Of a stretch of 64,000 nucleotides of DNA, positions 48,656-59,014 are shown piece after piece. The position numbers were made by a program, and so were the translations under genes. The DNA lies in NCBI GenBank assembly GCA_034769895.1, contig CM068367.1:1316975046-1317039045 (forward strand), written 5' to 3'. Positions within the stretch are counted from its first letter, which is position 1, and every line of letters begins with the position of its first letter. The stretch comes from Magicicada septendecula (lineage: Eukaryota; Arthropoda; Insecta; Hemiptera; Cicadidae). The notes below the pieces were generated by a model. The model was given only the letters and a program-made list of their open reading frames with translations. It was not told the DNA's origin and did not search any database.

Positions 48656-50414
48656 CCCATTCACACTTCGTAAAGGGATCAGCCCAGATATGTTGCCACA
48701 ACCCCCTGTAGTGTTTATACGACAAAAAAAAAAAAACAATCACTTACCCTTGGTCCAATGATGATGATCGTACCTGCCTGACCTTACTGGACTTCTCTCT
48801 CTCGAGATCCCAACACCATAAGGCCATGAGGCACTTAACGCTCCTGCTCTGACGCACCGGTCAGCTCAGGACCGCCGTCACAGCACCATCAAACTCTGAA
48901 ACATGCAATACAAAATTTAACATAGTGGCCTTATCTATTTCCATATCCACAACTGATATGTCTCCCCTTAGCTGTATTGGTTTGTGTTTTGAGGCATTGG
49001 TTTGCTTAATTCTAAAAATTCTTCAACGATCAAAACAAACAAGATCTAGGACAGAAAAATCCATTTCCACTTTTGACATTCGTATATTTATTAAAGCTTT
49101 CTGCTCCAGTCAACATTAATTTACTTCCCTCACCACAAGAAAACGTATTATTATACTAAGCATAACTCGTAAAACAATTTTTAATTTTCAGACGCAACAA
49201 CTATTATTCATCTTTATTGTATAAAAAATATAACTATTATGGCAAACACTTCAAATATTTTAAATTTTCTTTACTCAACTTTAATGATACTCATATTTCT
49301 TTGCAACAGAATCATAATTATATTTTTATATCCAACACCAATATCAATATTATTTCTTTAACATTTAGTATTCGTTATCGTTGCTACCCTTGTAGCAACC
49401 CCCCAGCCACACACTCTATTACACCCCCACTGGCTGTGGTGCCCAGGTGCCTTCACAAAGACTGAACTGGTGGAGGAATTTTGTCATCTCCTTGTCTTTG
49501 CTTCAGCGTTACATTATAAAAATAGTTAGATATCATAATATCTAAAAGTTACATATTTATACACCCTTAATGCGGGTCTGTCACCTGGTTTATTGTTCCC
49601 ACGCGAACAAAATGATAGCCGCTGTTCCATAGTTCCGGGGATTCCCCTAAGTGGCCCCCCATTAATTTCAAAATTCACCAATTTTCAGGACAACCAACCA
49701 TGGTCAGTGTTACAATTGCTGCCCACAGCTGGCTGTCGTCAAAAACCACGATTAGTGTTGGTAAGAATCACATATAATGTAAAATTATATCAAATTTGTA
49801 CAGTGTATGCACGCCTTCTTGAGGCCTCCAATGATGGTAACGGTCTGTGCGTTACTCATCAACCCACTTTGCTAACTACAGTAGCACATGCCACTACTGC
49901 ACTAGCCCACTTACATCTAGCTTAACTCCTTCTACATATACTGTCCTTACAGTCCATTATTGACTTACATTTTTACTAACACCAAACAACTATATAAAAC
50001 ACCTTTTAACCTTGCACAAAAACAAGTTCCTTAATTATTTAAAAATTTTCACATAGACACTTTTGCAAGTTCAAGCTTTCACTTTCACTGATATTTTCTT
50101 TTATGACAAAAATAGGAACTACAACAATGGATCATCTGATAAGTTTATATTAAGATAAAATACATTCTCTTGTTTTCTGAGGGAAAACAAGCACTTGAAA
50201 CATTCAATCATTTAAGTTACAATAATTTTAAGCGTTTCGTTTCACAATTTTCTAAATGAAACTACATTAGTTCGTGGAAAACATAACCATCAATAAGTTG
50301 ACCTCTTTTTTTTTTTTTTTTTTTTTTAATGACTACCTTTCCACAAACTCTGGGTCCCCCTCCCCGTTCTTGTAAGTTAAAAATTTCTACTCACACCCTT
50401 TTGTGGAGTAAGAC
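48656..50414 (-). other. 3' internal non-coding region of G2
   Basis: Lies between integrase and the 3' LTR of G2, split from the rest by the BEL insertion at 50,415. It aligns with parts of L and G1. No envelope-like frame is recognised. A poly(T) run sits near 50,307-50,328. Confidence 0.55.
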
Positions 50415-51021
50415 TGGACAGTAATGTGGTAATTTTTGCATTCATAGGTTGGCTAATCTGTACGTTTTCAAATTGTGCTTATCATGTTTATATAAACGAC
50501 ACAGTTGTCCGAGCTACGGCTGGCGGCAGACGTCATTATGTTTGCTCGCTTGTTCTATCATCATTCATTTTTCTTGTCGTCAGACAATCATTGTAGGCCT
50601 TAGGCCACAACATTATATTGCATACTTGCAATACATTAGCAATATATTGGTAATTCTTTTTCATGTAGCTTGAGTGTCGCATACTCGCGCCTCAAGTCTT
50701 ACGACAATTCATATGACATTCGTCTAGCCCTTAGGCCTTAACATTTTAATCTGAGTGTCGCACATTTGCGCCTCATCTAACATGTAGCGTTCTTAATGAC
50801 TCTGTTTATTTAAAATTAAAATCTGTTCAGACTTAGCCAGTCTCAACACCATGATTTAAGTGTACAACAGAAACTTAATAAATGTATTATACAGTCCACT
50901 ATCATCATTATTCTGCATCCTGGCAATAGCACCATAAACATCATTCTTCCTAATAGAATTTTTTTGGTACACACGTGCCGACATCAACATTTTTTAGGTC
51001 CACTCGGACCGGATCTCAACA
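50415..51021 (+). repeat. 5' LTR of the BEL element
   Basis: 607 bp, tggacagtaatg to ctcaaca, matched by 56,157-56,746 over its full length with small differences (for example an additional tacattagcaatatat segment near 50,632). Confidence 0.95.
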
Positions 51022-51027
51022 TTTTTT

Positions 51028-51045
51028 TGGTCCTCCGGGCCTGGA
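51028..51045 (+). promoter_or_regulatory. Candidate primer-binding site of the BEL element
   Basis: Six bases after the LTR, TGGTCCTCCGGGCCTGGA begins with the TGG that would pair with a tRNA CCA end. The priming tRNA is not identified. Confidence 0.6.
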
Positions 51046-51333
51046 TTCGTCATTTACTTTCTGCAACTTAACAGCGGTTTTCATCATTTTTCTGCCCCAA
51101 TTTCTGGCCATCACGGGCGATTCAGCATATTCGCTGATCCGACCGTCTCGGGACTTACTTCAGCATTTCTTTCATCGCCATTGAGCCTCGTGACGACATC
51201 ACTGCAAGACCATCCATGTGCTAGCGTCTACACTCCAGTTTAAGCAGTCTTCTCTCCGGTCTGTGTGTTTGCCATCTTCTCCACGGCCTCGACGCTCCAG
51301 GACATCGCATACCAGGTACCACATCATTAACAG

Positions 51334-53463
51334 ATGCGTACAATGGCTGAAGAAGGCCTCAAAGTGTTCGTCAGAAAGAGAGGCGGCCTAAAGTCTGCCA
51401 TAGTGCGAATTAATTCGGCTATCATTAACTTTGATAAAAACACTAACACAAAACATTTTTTAACAGTTAGACTTGAAAGTCTAAAAAGTTTGGCAACAAA
51501 ATACGATGAGGTACAGTCCGAAATTGAACTCATTTCTAAAGACATAAACGCTGCTCAAGAAGACCGAATTGAGGTTGAAGAGCTGTTATATTCAACAGAA
51601 GCCAATATCTTGCAATTGATAGAAAGCTTCAACGTTCAGACTGTATCTCCCGTATTAACAAGCAACATACAATTAAAACCGGTAAGTCTACCCTGCTTCA
51701 CAGGCAATATCTTAGAATGGCAGCACTTTTATTCAATATTTCTGGATTTGGTGCACGCGAGATCTGATTTAACGTCAGTGCAGAAATTACATTATTTGTA
51801 TTCGTCTCTGAACAATGAGCCGCTAGATTTAATTAAGGCATTACCGATTTGTAACGAAAACTATTCGATAGCGTTGAGTTTGCTGTCCGCTAGATATGAC
51901 AACAAATTTATACTAGCTAAGTATTATATTCAGAATTTGCTTGAAGTAAAGTCAACAATTAAGGACTCTGTCCAAAGTCTGGCAGAATTCATAAATACAA
52001 TAACGTCTTCCGTTAATTCACTGGCGGCCATGCAGCTGTCAGTGGATTCATTCGAGCTTATCACTGTACAATTATTGTCAGCAAAACTGGATCATACCAC
52101 GTTTAAATTATGGAAGGAGTCTATAGACCCCGATAATCTTCCTAACTTTCAAAGCTTCATTCAGTTTTTAAACGCACGTAGACAGTTGCTAGAAAATACA
52201 CTGCCTATCGATGCCGGACAGCAGCTCAACAAGTTAACTTTAAGATTCAATAAATCTGACAAACATAAATCACGAAACTCTGCTGGCAGCACTACATTTA
52301 AAAGTTATCACTCAGCTTCAAACAATTATTTATGCTTATGCTGTAAATCTAGTCATCCAATTTACATGTGTGACAAATTTCGTGCATTAAGCACATCAGA
52401 ACAAGGGCAATTTATATTAAATCATAAACTCTGTATAAATTGTTTAAGACCAGATCATTTTTCATCAAATTGTAGGATCAAACAATCATGTAAGATCTGT
52501 TCAAAACGACACCATACATTGCTACACATAAATAATGTGTCAAACCATACATTGCTACACATAAATAATGTGTCAAAACCAGTTTCTGCCAGCAGCAGCA
52601 ACTACTGTTCACTTAAATTACAATCTACAAACAATGTTCTTTTATCAACAGCAATTGTGTTTGTCATTGACTGGGCTGCCAATAGACAACCCGCAAGAGT
52701 TCTATTGGATGCGGGGTCACAAATAAATTTTTGTACGGAATCATTTGCTAAGAAATTACGGCTTAACTTGACTAAATCTAACATACCGATTACAGGTATA
52801 AATAATACCGCTTGTTGTGCCACTAATTTAGCGTCTGTACGCATTATTTCACGCTATCAAAGATTTTTTTTCCAAGCAACATGCGCAGTCTTATCTGCAT
52901 TAACCCATAATTTGCCAGCACAATCTTTTGACATAAATCAGTTTAATGTCCCAGATAACGTTTTCCTCGCCGATCCGCATTTCAACATAGCTGATAGCGA
53001 TATACTTTTAGGAGCGCAATTTTACTTAGATTTAATTTTACCTAACAAATATGTACACGGTTCTCATTTCCCTATTATACAAGAAACAATGTTAGGCATT
53101 ATTCTAGCCGGCAATCTGCCCAAACACTGCCGTTATAAGGGTCCTGCTGTTTCGTTCCTGGCTAGGAACAACGACAGTCAAATTCTGGCGTCTCTCGAGA
53201 AATTTTGGGAGACCGAAACTATCCCTGATAATGCACCCATTAGTAACGATTCAGCTTGTGAGGAGCATTTCATCGCAATGAAGAGGGTGGGTTCGTTGTT
53301 TCGCTACCATTTAAGTCTGACAATCCCCAGTTGGGTGAGTCCTATGCTACCGCTTGTTTGTCTCAATCTTCCGAGTCCAATCTTTTTCCACCCTTTTTGC
53401 CTTCTAATCTGTCGTCTCCTGAATTCACTGCGGAGGAGAAACAAACCCCCAAACTTTCTCTAA
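51334..53463 (+). CDS. BEL/Pao Gag-protease polyprotein (N-terminal part)
   Basis: 709 codons. Residues about 20-100 are coiled-coil-like. About 112-290 is the BEL Gag domain (DUF1759 type; PCFTGNILEWQHFYSIFLDL). Three Cys/His knuckles lie at 334-397 (CLCCKSSHPIYMC, CINCLRPDHFSSNC, CKICSKRHH). The retropepsin motif LLDAGSQ is at 457-463, with Ala replacing the usual Thr/Ser after the catalytic Asp, which would be expected to weaken the protease. An 11-residue block (HTLLHINNVS) is duplicated at 394-414 by a 33-base repeat. From about residue 658 the frame leaves the BEL homology: the sequence expected next continues in another frame (near 53,310), so the C-terminal ~50 residues are out-of-frame. 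Confidence 0.9.
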   Translation: MRTMAEEGLKVFVRKRGGLKSAIVRINSAIINFDKNTNTKHFLTVRLESLKSLATKYDEVQSEIELISKDINAAQEDRIEVEELLYSTEANILQLIESFNVQTVSPVLTSNIQLKPVSLPCFTGNILEWQHFYSIFLDLVHARSDLTSVQKLHYLYSSLNNEPLDLIKALPICNENYSIALSLLSARYDNKFILAKYYIQNLLEVKSTIKDSVQSLAEFINTITSSVNSLAAMQLSVDSFELITVQLLSAKLDHTTFKLWKESIDPDNLPNFQSFIQFLNARRQLLENTLPIDAGQQLNKLTLRFNKSDKHKSRNSAGSTTFKSYHSASNNYLCLCCKSSHPIYMCDKFRALSTSEQGQFILNHKLCINCLRPDHFSSNCRIKQSCKICSKRHHTLLHINNVSNHTLLHINNVSKPVSASSSNYCSLKLQSTNNVLLSTAIVFVIDWAANRQPARVLLDAGSQINFCTESFAKKLRLNLTKSNIPITGINNTACCATNLASVRIISRYQRFFFQATCAVLSALTHNLPAQSFDINQFNVPDNVFLADPHFNIADSDILLGAQFYLDLILPNKYVHGSHFPIIQETMLGIILAGNLPKHCRYKGPAVSFLARNNDSQILASLEKFWETETIPDNAPISNDSACEEHFIAMKRVGSLFRYHLSLTIPSWVSPMLPLVCLNLPSPIFFHPFCLLICRLLNSLRRRNKPPNFL

Positions 53464-54890
53464 TGTCTACCCTAGCTATTGATCTTTCAAAGGACTTTTC
53501 TTCATTGCACCGTCTGACTCGCGTATACACTTACTGCTTTCGATTCATCAAAAATATTAGACTCTCCAGGGCTGAGAAAATTTCGGGCGCTCTTGCCCCC
53601 GTTGAAATTCATTCCACTCTTAATTTCTTCATAAAACAATCCCAGTCAATCCACTTCGCTGCTGAGCTTAATTGTCTTCGTAATGGGTCTTCTGTTTCTA
53701 TCAGGAGTAAGCTGTCTTCTCTGGACCCGTTTCTTGATGAGTCTGGCATCATACGCGTCGGCGGGCGCTTACAGCAGTCGCAACTACCTTATGACAATAA
53801 GCATCCTATTGTCTTGCATCCATCGGCTCATATTACTCGCCTTATTATTGAACGCGAACACATTCGTCTACTCCACGCTGGTGCTCAACTCGTGCATCAC
53901 TCACTTCGTCAACGTTGGTGGATCATTAATGCCAAGATAGTCATTCACTCCATCATTCGTAGATGCGTCAAGTGTCTCAGGTTTAGTGCCAAACATCAGG
54001 TTCAGAGGCTTGGTATTTTGCCATCTCCTAGAGTCACTCCTTCGCGGCCGTTTCTATTCTGCGCAGTTGACTATGGTGGTCCCTTCATGATTCGTCATGG
54101 CGGGCAGAAATCTAGGACTCTGTCAAAATCGTATGTGTCTTTGTTCATCTGCTTAGCAACCAGGGCCATTCATTTGGAATTGGTTTCCGACCTTACAGCC
54201 AACGCGTTTATAGCTGCCTTACGTCGTTTCATGGCCCGTAATGGCATACCCAGCCAGTTATATTCTGATAATGGCACGAACTTTAGGAAGGCCTGCAATG
54301 TTTTGCATGACCTTTACAATCTTTGGCGTAATAAGGATGCCACCTCATCAATCCAATCCTTTACGACCTCTCAGGGTATTACATGGTCATTTATTCCGCC
54401 CTCATCACCTCATTTTGGTGGTCTTTGGGAGAGCGGTATAAAGACTTTAAAGTATCATTTGCGCCGCGTAGTAGCCAAGTCTATACTCACCTTCGAGGAG
54501 TTTACGACAGTTTTGTCTCAGATAGAGGCATGTCTAAACTCACGTCCATTATTCGCCGTCTCATCGGATGTAAATGATCCGGTGCCACTTACACCTGGCC
54601 ATTTTTTGATTTGCGCACCATTATCAGCGATACCTGATCCAGACTTATCTCACTTTCCCATCTCTTGTCTTGGACGTTGGCAACTTCTCCAGAAGTTTGT
54701 CCAAGTCATTTGGAAACCTTGGTCTTGCGACTACTTACATCAACTACAACAACGTCACAAATGGAAATTCACCAAAGATAACGTTTCCATTGGTGACCTG
54801 GTTTTACTGGTTGAGGATAACTTACCTCCATTAGCGTGGAAATTTGGTGTAATTACCGCCACATTTCCCGGCCCAGACAACTTAGAGTAG
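53331..54890 (+). CDS. BEL/Pao pol remnant: integrase with RT/RNase H deleted
   Basis: 519 codons overlapping the previous frame by 133 bases; the real protein would need a frameshift, so the Met is not a reliable start. Residues 1-10 still match the protease-RT connector (GESYATA). From about residue 13 the sequence is that normally found after RNase H, placing a large deletion near 53,365-53,375. The integrase zinc-binding residues H177, H182, C212 and C215 are present. So is the DDE triad: D247 (AVDYGG), D313 (YSDNGT) and E367 (LWESGI). The C-terminal part ends in stop at 54,890; the remaining integrase tail is visible in another frame up to a stop at 54,970, indicating a second frameshift. 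The integrase core looks intact. Confidence 0.9.
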   Translation: MGESYATACLSQSSESNLFPPFLPSNLSSPEFTAEEKQTPKLSLMSTLAIDLSKDFSSLHRLTRVYTYCFRFIKNIRLSRAEKISGALAPVEIHSTLNFFIKQSQSIHFAAELNCLRNGSSVSIRSKLSSLDPFLDESGIIRVGGRLQQSQLPYDNKHPIVLHPSAHITRLIIEREHIRLLHAGAQLVHHSLRQRWWIINAKIVIHSIIRRCVKCLRFSAKHQVQRLGILPSPRVTPSRPFLFCAVDYGGPFMIRHGGQKSRTLSKSYVSLFICLATRAIHLELVSDLTANAFIAALRRFMARNGIPSQLYSDNGTNFRKACNVLHDLYNLWRNKDATSSIQSFTTSQGITWSFIPPSSPHFGGLWESGIKTLKYHLRRVVAKSILTFEEFTTVLSQIEACLNSRPLFAVSSDVNDPVPLTPGHFLICAPLSAIPDPDLSHFPISCLGRWQLLQKFVQVIWKPWSCDYLHQLQQRHKWKFTKDNVSIGDLVLLVEDNLPPLAWKFGVITATFPGPDNLE

Positions 54891-54970
54891 TTGACGTTCG
54901 CACGCCTACTGGCACCTATCGCAGACCAATCCATAAATTATGTTTGGTCCCTACTAGGGACGAACAGTAA

Positions 54971-56156
54971 AAAAAAGTGTTTATTTTCCTTTGTATATAT
55001 TTGTCAAAAATACATAAATCAGATGTTCAAAGAAGACTTTGTTAGTTATAAGCACCTTTGTTTTTAGCATAAGCTTTAATTTGTATATTTTTGATTCAGA
55101 AACTGTTTGTTTTACTCAAGCAAGTGTCAGTTTATTTAATATGCAAAGCTTTAATTATTATTTTGTATTTTCGTATATGGAACATTTGATTTATGCCTCA
55201 TGTCTTTGCTTACTATTGTTTTTATGTAAAAATTTTGTTATAATATTCTCATGGTCTGCAGTTATACAAACCATGTATGCATTTTCTCGCACATTTTGTC
55301 AATATGTGTGATATTTTGTTACTCCATGAATTTATTTCTCACAATTGTTCAACACATGTATTACATTTTGTAATTATCTAAACCGATTTCTATTGTATTT
55401 ATTATGTATAACTTTTATCTGTGTAAAACACATTGTTTTATCCGCATCTACTGTCTATAACCATACACCACGCTTATATTTTTATATTGTATTTTGTATT
55501 TGTATTTTGTGATCATGTATTGCACAATTATTATTCATGCTTTAATTATGACATACATGTCATTACACTTTGTGATTGCAATCATTCAACTATGTATAGC
55601 TTGTTTTTACATAACAATTTATTGTATATTCCTGAAACATCAGGTATAGCATGCATCGTGCAAACTATAAAGCGTCATGCTAAATTTATGTCTTTACATG
55701 TATAATTTTATAATAATTTTGTTTGTTCATTGTAGTAGACCTACTGGCCTTATCTGGTTCAAGATAACCATTATGACTTGCATAAATGTTACAATTTATC
55801 GGGCCCATCATGTGATGAGTCACCGATTATTCATCATTAAACAGTGTCAAACCAGGAATTTTCATGTCTTATATTGTTTAATATTGTATACATACAATAT
55901 ATATTGGCAATACATTGCTAATCTTGCATTTATACTCATGTATAATTCAGGTTGCAAGCCGACTTTGGCCTGCTCAACTCTTATCATCACTCAAGCTTAT
56001 CACTAAACAGTTAATATCATAACTGTTATCTAAGATTTCAAACTCATAGTTCAATACAACTTATTGAGATGAGTTTATTATTAAGAACTCTGTATTTTTC
56101 TATAATAAGTTATCAAAATGTATTAAAAAATCCTTTGATTTTTTTGCGGGCAGTTA
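54971..56156 (+). other. 3' non-coding region of the BEL element
   Basis: About 1.2 kb between the integrase stop and the 3' LTR. T-rich, with only unrecognised short frames. It ends in gcgggcagtta, the probable polypurine tract region, directly before the LTR. No envelope gene is recognised. Confidence 0.6.
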
Positions 56157-56746
56157 TGGACAGTAATGTGGTAATTTTCGCATTCATAGGTTGGCTAATC
56201 TGTACGTTTTCAAATTGTGCTTATCATGTTTATACAAACGACACAGTTGTCCGAGCTACGGCTGGCAGCAGACGTCATTACGTTTGCTCGCTTGTTCTGT
56301 CATCATTCATTTTTCTCGTCGTCAGACAATCATTGTAGGCCTTAGGCCACAACATATTGCATACTTGTAGCAATATAATTCTTTTTCATGTAGCTTGAGT
56401 GTCGCGTACTCGCGCCTCAAGTCTTACGACAATTTATACGACATTCGTCTAGGCCTTAGGCCTTAACATTTGAATCTGAGTGTCACACATTTGCGCCTCA
56501 TCTAACATGTAGCGTTCTTAACGACTGTTTATTTAAAATTAAAATCTGTTCAGACTTAGCCAATCTCAACACCATGATTTAAGTGTACAACAGAAACTTA
56601 ATAAATATATTATACAGTCCACTATCGTCATTATTCTGCATCATTGCAATAGCACCACAAACATCATTCTTCCTAATAGAACATTTTTTTGGTACACACG
56701 TGCCGACATCAACATTTTTTAGGTCCACTCGGACCGGATCTCAACA
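56157..56746 (+). repeat. 3' LTR of the BEL element
   Basis: 590 bp, tggacagtaatg to ctcaaca, followed by the duplicated AAGAC. Confidence 0.95.
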
Positions 56747-56751
56747 AAGAC

Positions 56752-56976
56752 CATCGTTGGTTTCGCCCCGCTGCTGAGGCTACCACCAACCATGGTCCGC
56801 CTCCAGATTTCCAAAATCCACGATCAGAGGTGGTGAGTCTGTGATCGCCCGAAAATGGGGAGTGTCCCTCCTGGAAACATAAATATCAAAATTAAAACTC
56901 ATTCATACTCTAACATCAACCCCTTATCAAATTCCTAAGATGACCAATATAAGTTTAAGTTTGTTGCATTGTGTGT
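56752..56976 (-). other. G2 sequence between integrase stop and BEL insertion
   Basis: Non-coding gypsy 3' internal DNA. The gatcgcccgaaaatgggg block is shared with G1 at about 46,380. Confidence 0.6.
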
Positions 56977-58574
56977 TCATACTATCCCCTTAGTCTCCCT
57001 GTCCTTCAACACATACGAATTCTTCATCTTGATGCCTACTACCTCATAAGGTCTTTCATAGAGCAGGAAGAACTTCTTGATTTCCTTGTCCTGAGCGCTC
57101 GATAAGTCGTGCCTCCTTACTAATACCAACTGTCCTATTTCGTATTTTACCCACTTACCTCTTGCATCGTGCCTACGCTTTCTCTGCTCACCCTTACTTA
57201 ACAAATTCTCGTTGGCCAACCGGATTTTAATGCTCACATCCGTCCTCTCGCTCTCAGGTGGATAATCAAACAGCTGCTCCAAAATCCTTGGGGGGCGTGT
57301 TCCCTTTACCAATTCGTGAGGTGTATAGCCAGTGGACTCGTGGGTGGTACTGTTCAGCCAATTTTCTACCCTTCTTACATACAACGGCCACTCGCTGTGT
57401 TTAGCGTGACAATAGGCTCTAAAGATCCTGCCTATCTCTCTCATTACACGCTCAGCCTGGTTTGACTGGGATGGTACACAGCCGTATGCTTCGTGAGGAT
57501 TCCTTCCCATCCTAAGGTCTGGTGCCATTTCCCACTGATGAACTGTGGCCCATGGTCTGACAAAATCACCTTCGGCTTACCTACGTGAATCATGTAGTCT
57601 TTAGTCACCTTTTCACTCAATACCTGGCTGGTAGCTCTCTTTACGCTATACAATTTTACATATTTCGAAAAAGTGTCAAGCATTACAAAAATATATACAT
57701 CTCCGCCTCTACCCTTCGGCAATGGTCCAAACAAATCCACAGCAACTAAATCAAATGGTCTTTCTACCCTTATAAAATTCAACTCACCCTCAACCCTATA
57801 ATTTACTACCTTCGACTTCTGACACAAATCACAACTCCTCAGCAGCTTTCTCACTCATCTCTCCATATTCCTGAAAACACATGATTCCTTCAACACCTTG
57901 ACACACTTCTTCGCCCCAAAATGACCGTGTCTTATATGACAATCCCAAATAATTTTCTCTTCTAACCCTTCTGGTACTACTAATCTCCAGTCACACTCAC
58001 CCCCTACTACCTTCTTAAACAACAACCCTTTGTAAATTTGGAAAAACTGGTTATATTCTGATTCCTCTGATTCCGTCTCTAAGCTGTTTATTATTTTACC
58101 CGACTTACCATCTGCTCTCTGCATGGTTCTGATATCCTTCAACTCTTCTCCAAAGATCTTATCCTCTCTACTAATTTTAAAAATTTCAATTTCCTTCAAG
58201 TCCCTACCTGTTTTGTTGTCCACACAATCTACTCTGGAAAGAGTGTCGGGTACCTTGTTCTCTGTCCCTTTGATGTATTCCCACTCGAAGTTGTACTCCT
58301 GTAAAACGAGCACCCACCTGATTAGTTGGCTGTGAGCAAGCTTACAAGTGTTCAGGAAGGATAACGCCTTATGATCCGTTCGAATGATTGTCTTGTTTCC
58401 TAGGATGTAAGTCCTGAATTTTCCGACTGCGAATACGATGCTGAGCAGTTCTTTTTCTGTTGTTGTGTAGTTCTTTTTGGCGGGCAGTAATGATCTACTC
58501 GCAAAGGCGATAGTGAGGTGCTCCTCGTTATCCTCTTGGTAAAGCTCTGCGCCTACTGCTACATTACTGGCGTC
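56977..58574 (-). pseudogene. G2 pol, RNase H C-terminal part and integrase (broken)
   Basis: Reading leftward on the minus strand from 58,574, the RNase H starts at its active-site DASN, with ASRSLLPAKKNYTTTEKEL and RTDHKALSFL following. The connector and the HH half of the integrase zinc finger (CHIRHGHFGAKKC) come next, and an in-frame stop at 57,855-57,857 separates them from the CC half (CDLCQ). The core has Asp in VAVDLFGPL and in LSDHGPQF. A frameshift near 57,480 precedes the Glu-bearing QSNQAERVMREI. The C-terminal domain continues to the stop at 56,977. This is the integrase of a Ty3/gypsy-type element with most active-site residues still present, but stop and frameshift make it a pseudogene. 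It is cut from the RT half by the Penelope-like insertion. Confidence 0.9.
58563..58574. repeat. 12-bp target duplication, left copy
   Basis: ATTACTGGCGTC occurs here and at 62,036-62,047. On the minus strand it encodes the Asp-Ala-Ser-Asn of the RNase H active site. Confidence 0.85.
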
Positions 58575-58666
58575 TTAAATTATTACTTAGGCTTTCACGG
58601 CCGGTGTCATTTGAATTATGAAAGATATCCGGGCTGTTTGGCCGTGGTCCCTGGTTAAAAACAAAA

Positions 58667-58707
58667 CCAAACGTTTCGGCAGCTCCACTGGCTGCCATCA
58701 TCAGTGG
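58667..58707 (-). ncRNA. Hammerhead-ribozyme candidate, Penelope-like copy 1
   Basis: Minus strand: CCA, CTGATGA, stem II tggcagc/gctgcc closing a 7-base loop, GAAACGTT, TGG. CCA and TGG pair as stem I. ACGU after GAA is a minimal self-complementary stem III. GUU is the predicted cleavage triplet. It fits the dimer-type hammerheads described in Penelope-like retroelements. Confidence 0.6.
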
Positions 58708-59014
58708 AATTAAATTCTGCACTTTGGGTGTCTACGTGCAGGCCCACAGTACTGTGGTATAGACTAAAGCTGTCCTGCCATGCTACCTGTACATATAAAT
58801 TCAGCAAAGTCCCACATACAGGTAAAAATGACACCATCAACCAATCACAACAGAGATGGCGTATGATTGGCTCGCACCAAGCTACGCCATTATGTGACTC
58901 ACTTGTTTTCCAAGAAATACTGTGGGGAAGGCTGCTGATTTCCCGCGATGCCACCTGTGCTAATTGTTTACTAATTGCAACCCCCGCACAGGTAAGTACA
59001 GCATCACCGGCCAA

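Larger units (their letters stand above)
50415..56746 (+). mobile_element. BEL/Pao retrotransposon lacking reverse transcriptase
   Basis: Two LTRs of about 600 bp, a PBS, a gag-protease frame, an integrase frame and a 1.2-kb 3' region are flanked by the 5-bp duplication AAGAC (50,410-50,414 and 56,747-56,751). The coding part runs from Gag and protease straight into the region preceding integrase, so the RT and RNase H domains, about 2 kb in a normal BEL element, are gone. It interrupts G2: sequence on both sides resumes gypsy 3' internal DNA. Confidence 0.95.

Noticed and set aside
54971-56156. Possible envelope gene in the BEL 3' region from hydrophobic short frames
   Set aside because: The frames are T-rich and overlapping, without a signal peptide, cleavage site or fusion motif. 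Composition alone explains the hydrophobicity.
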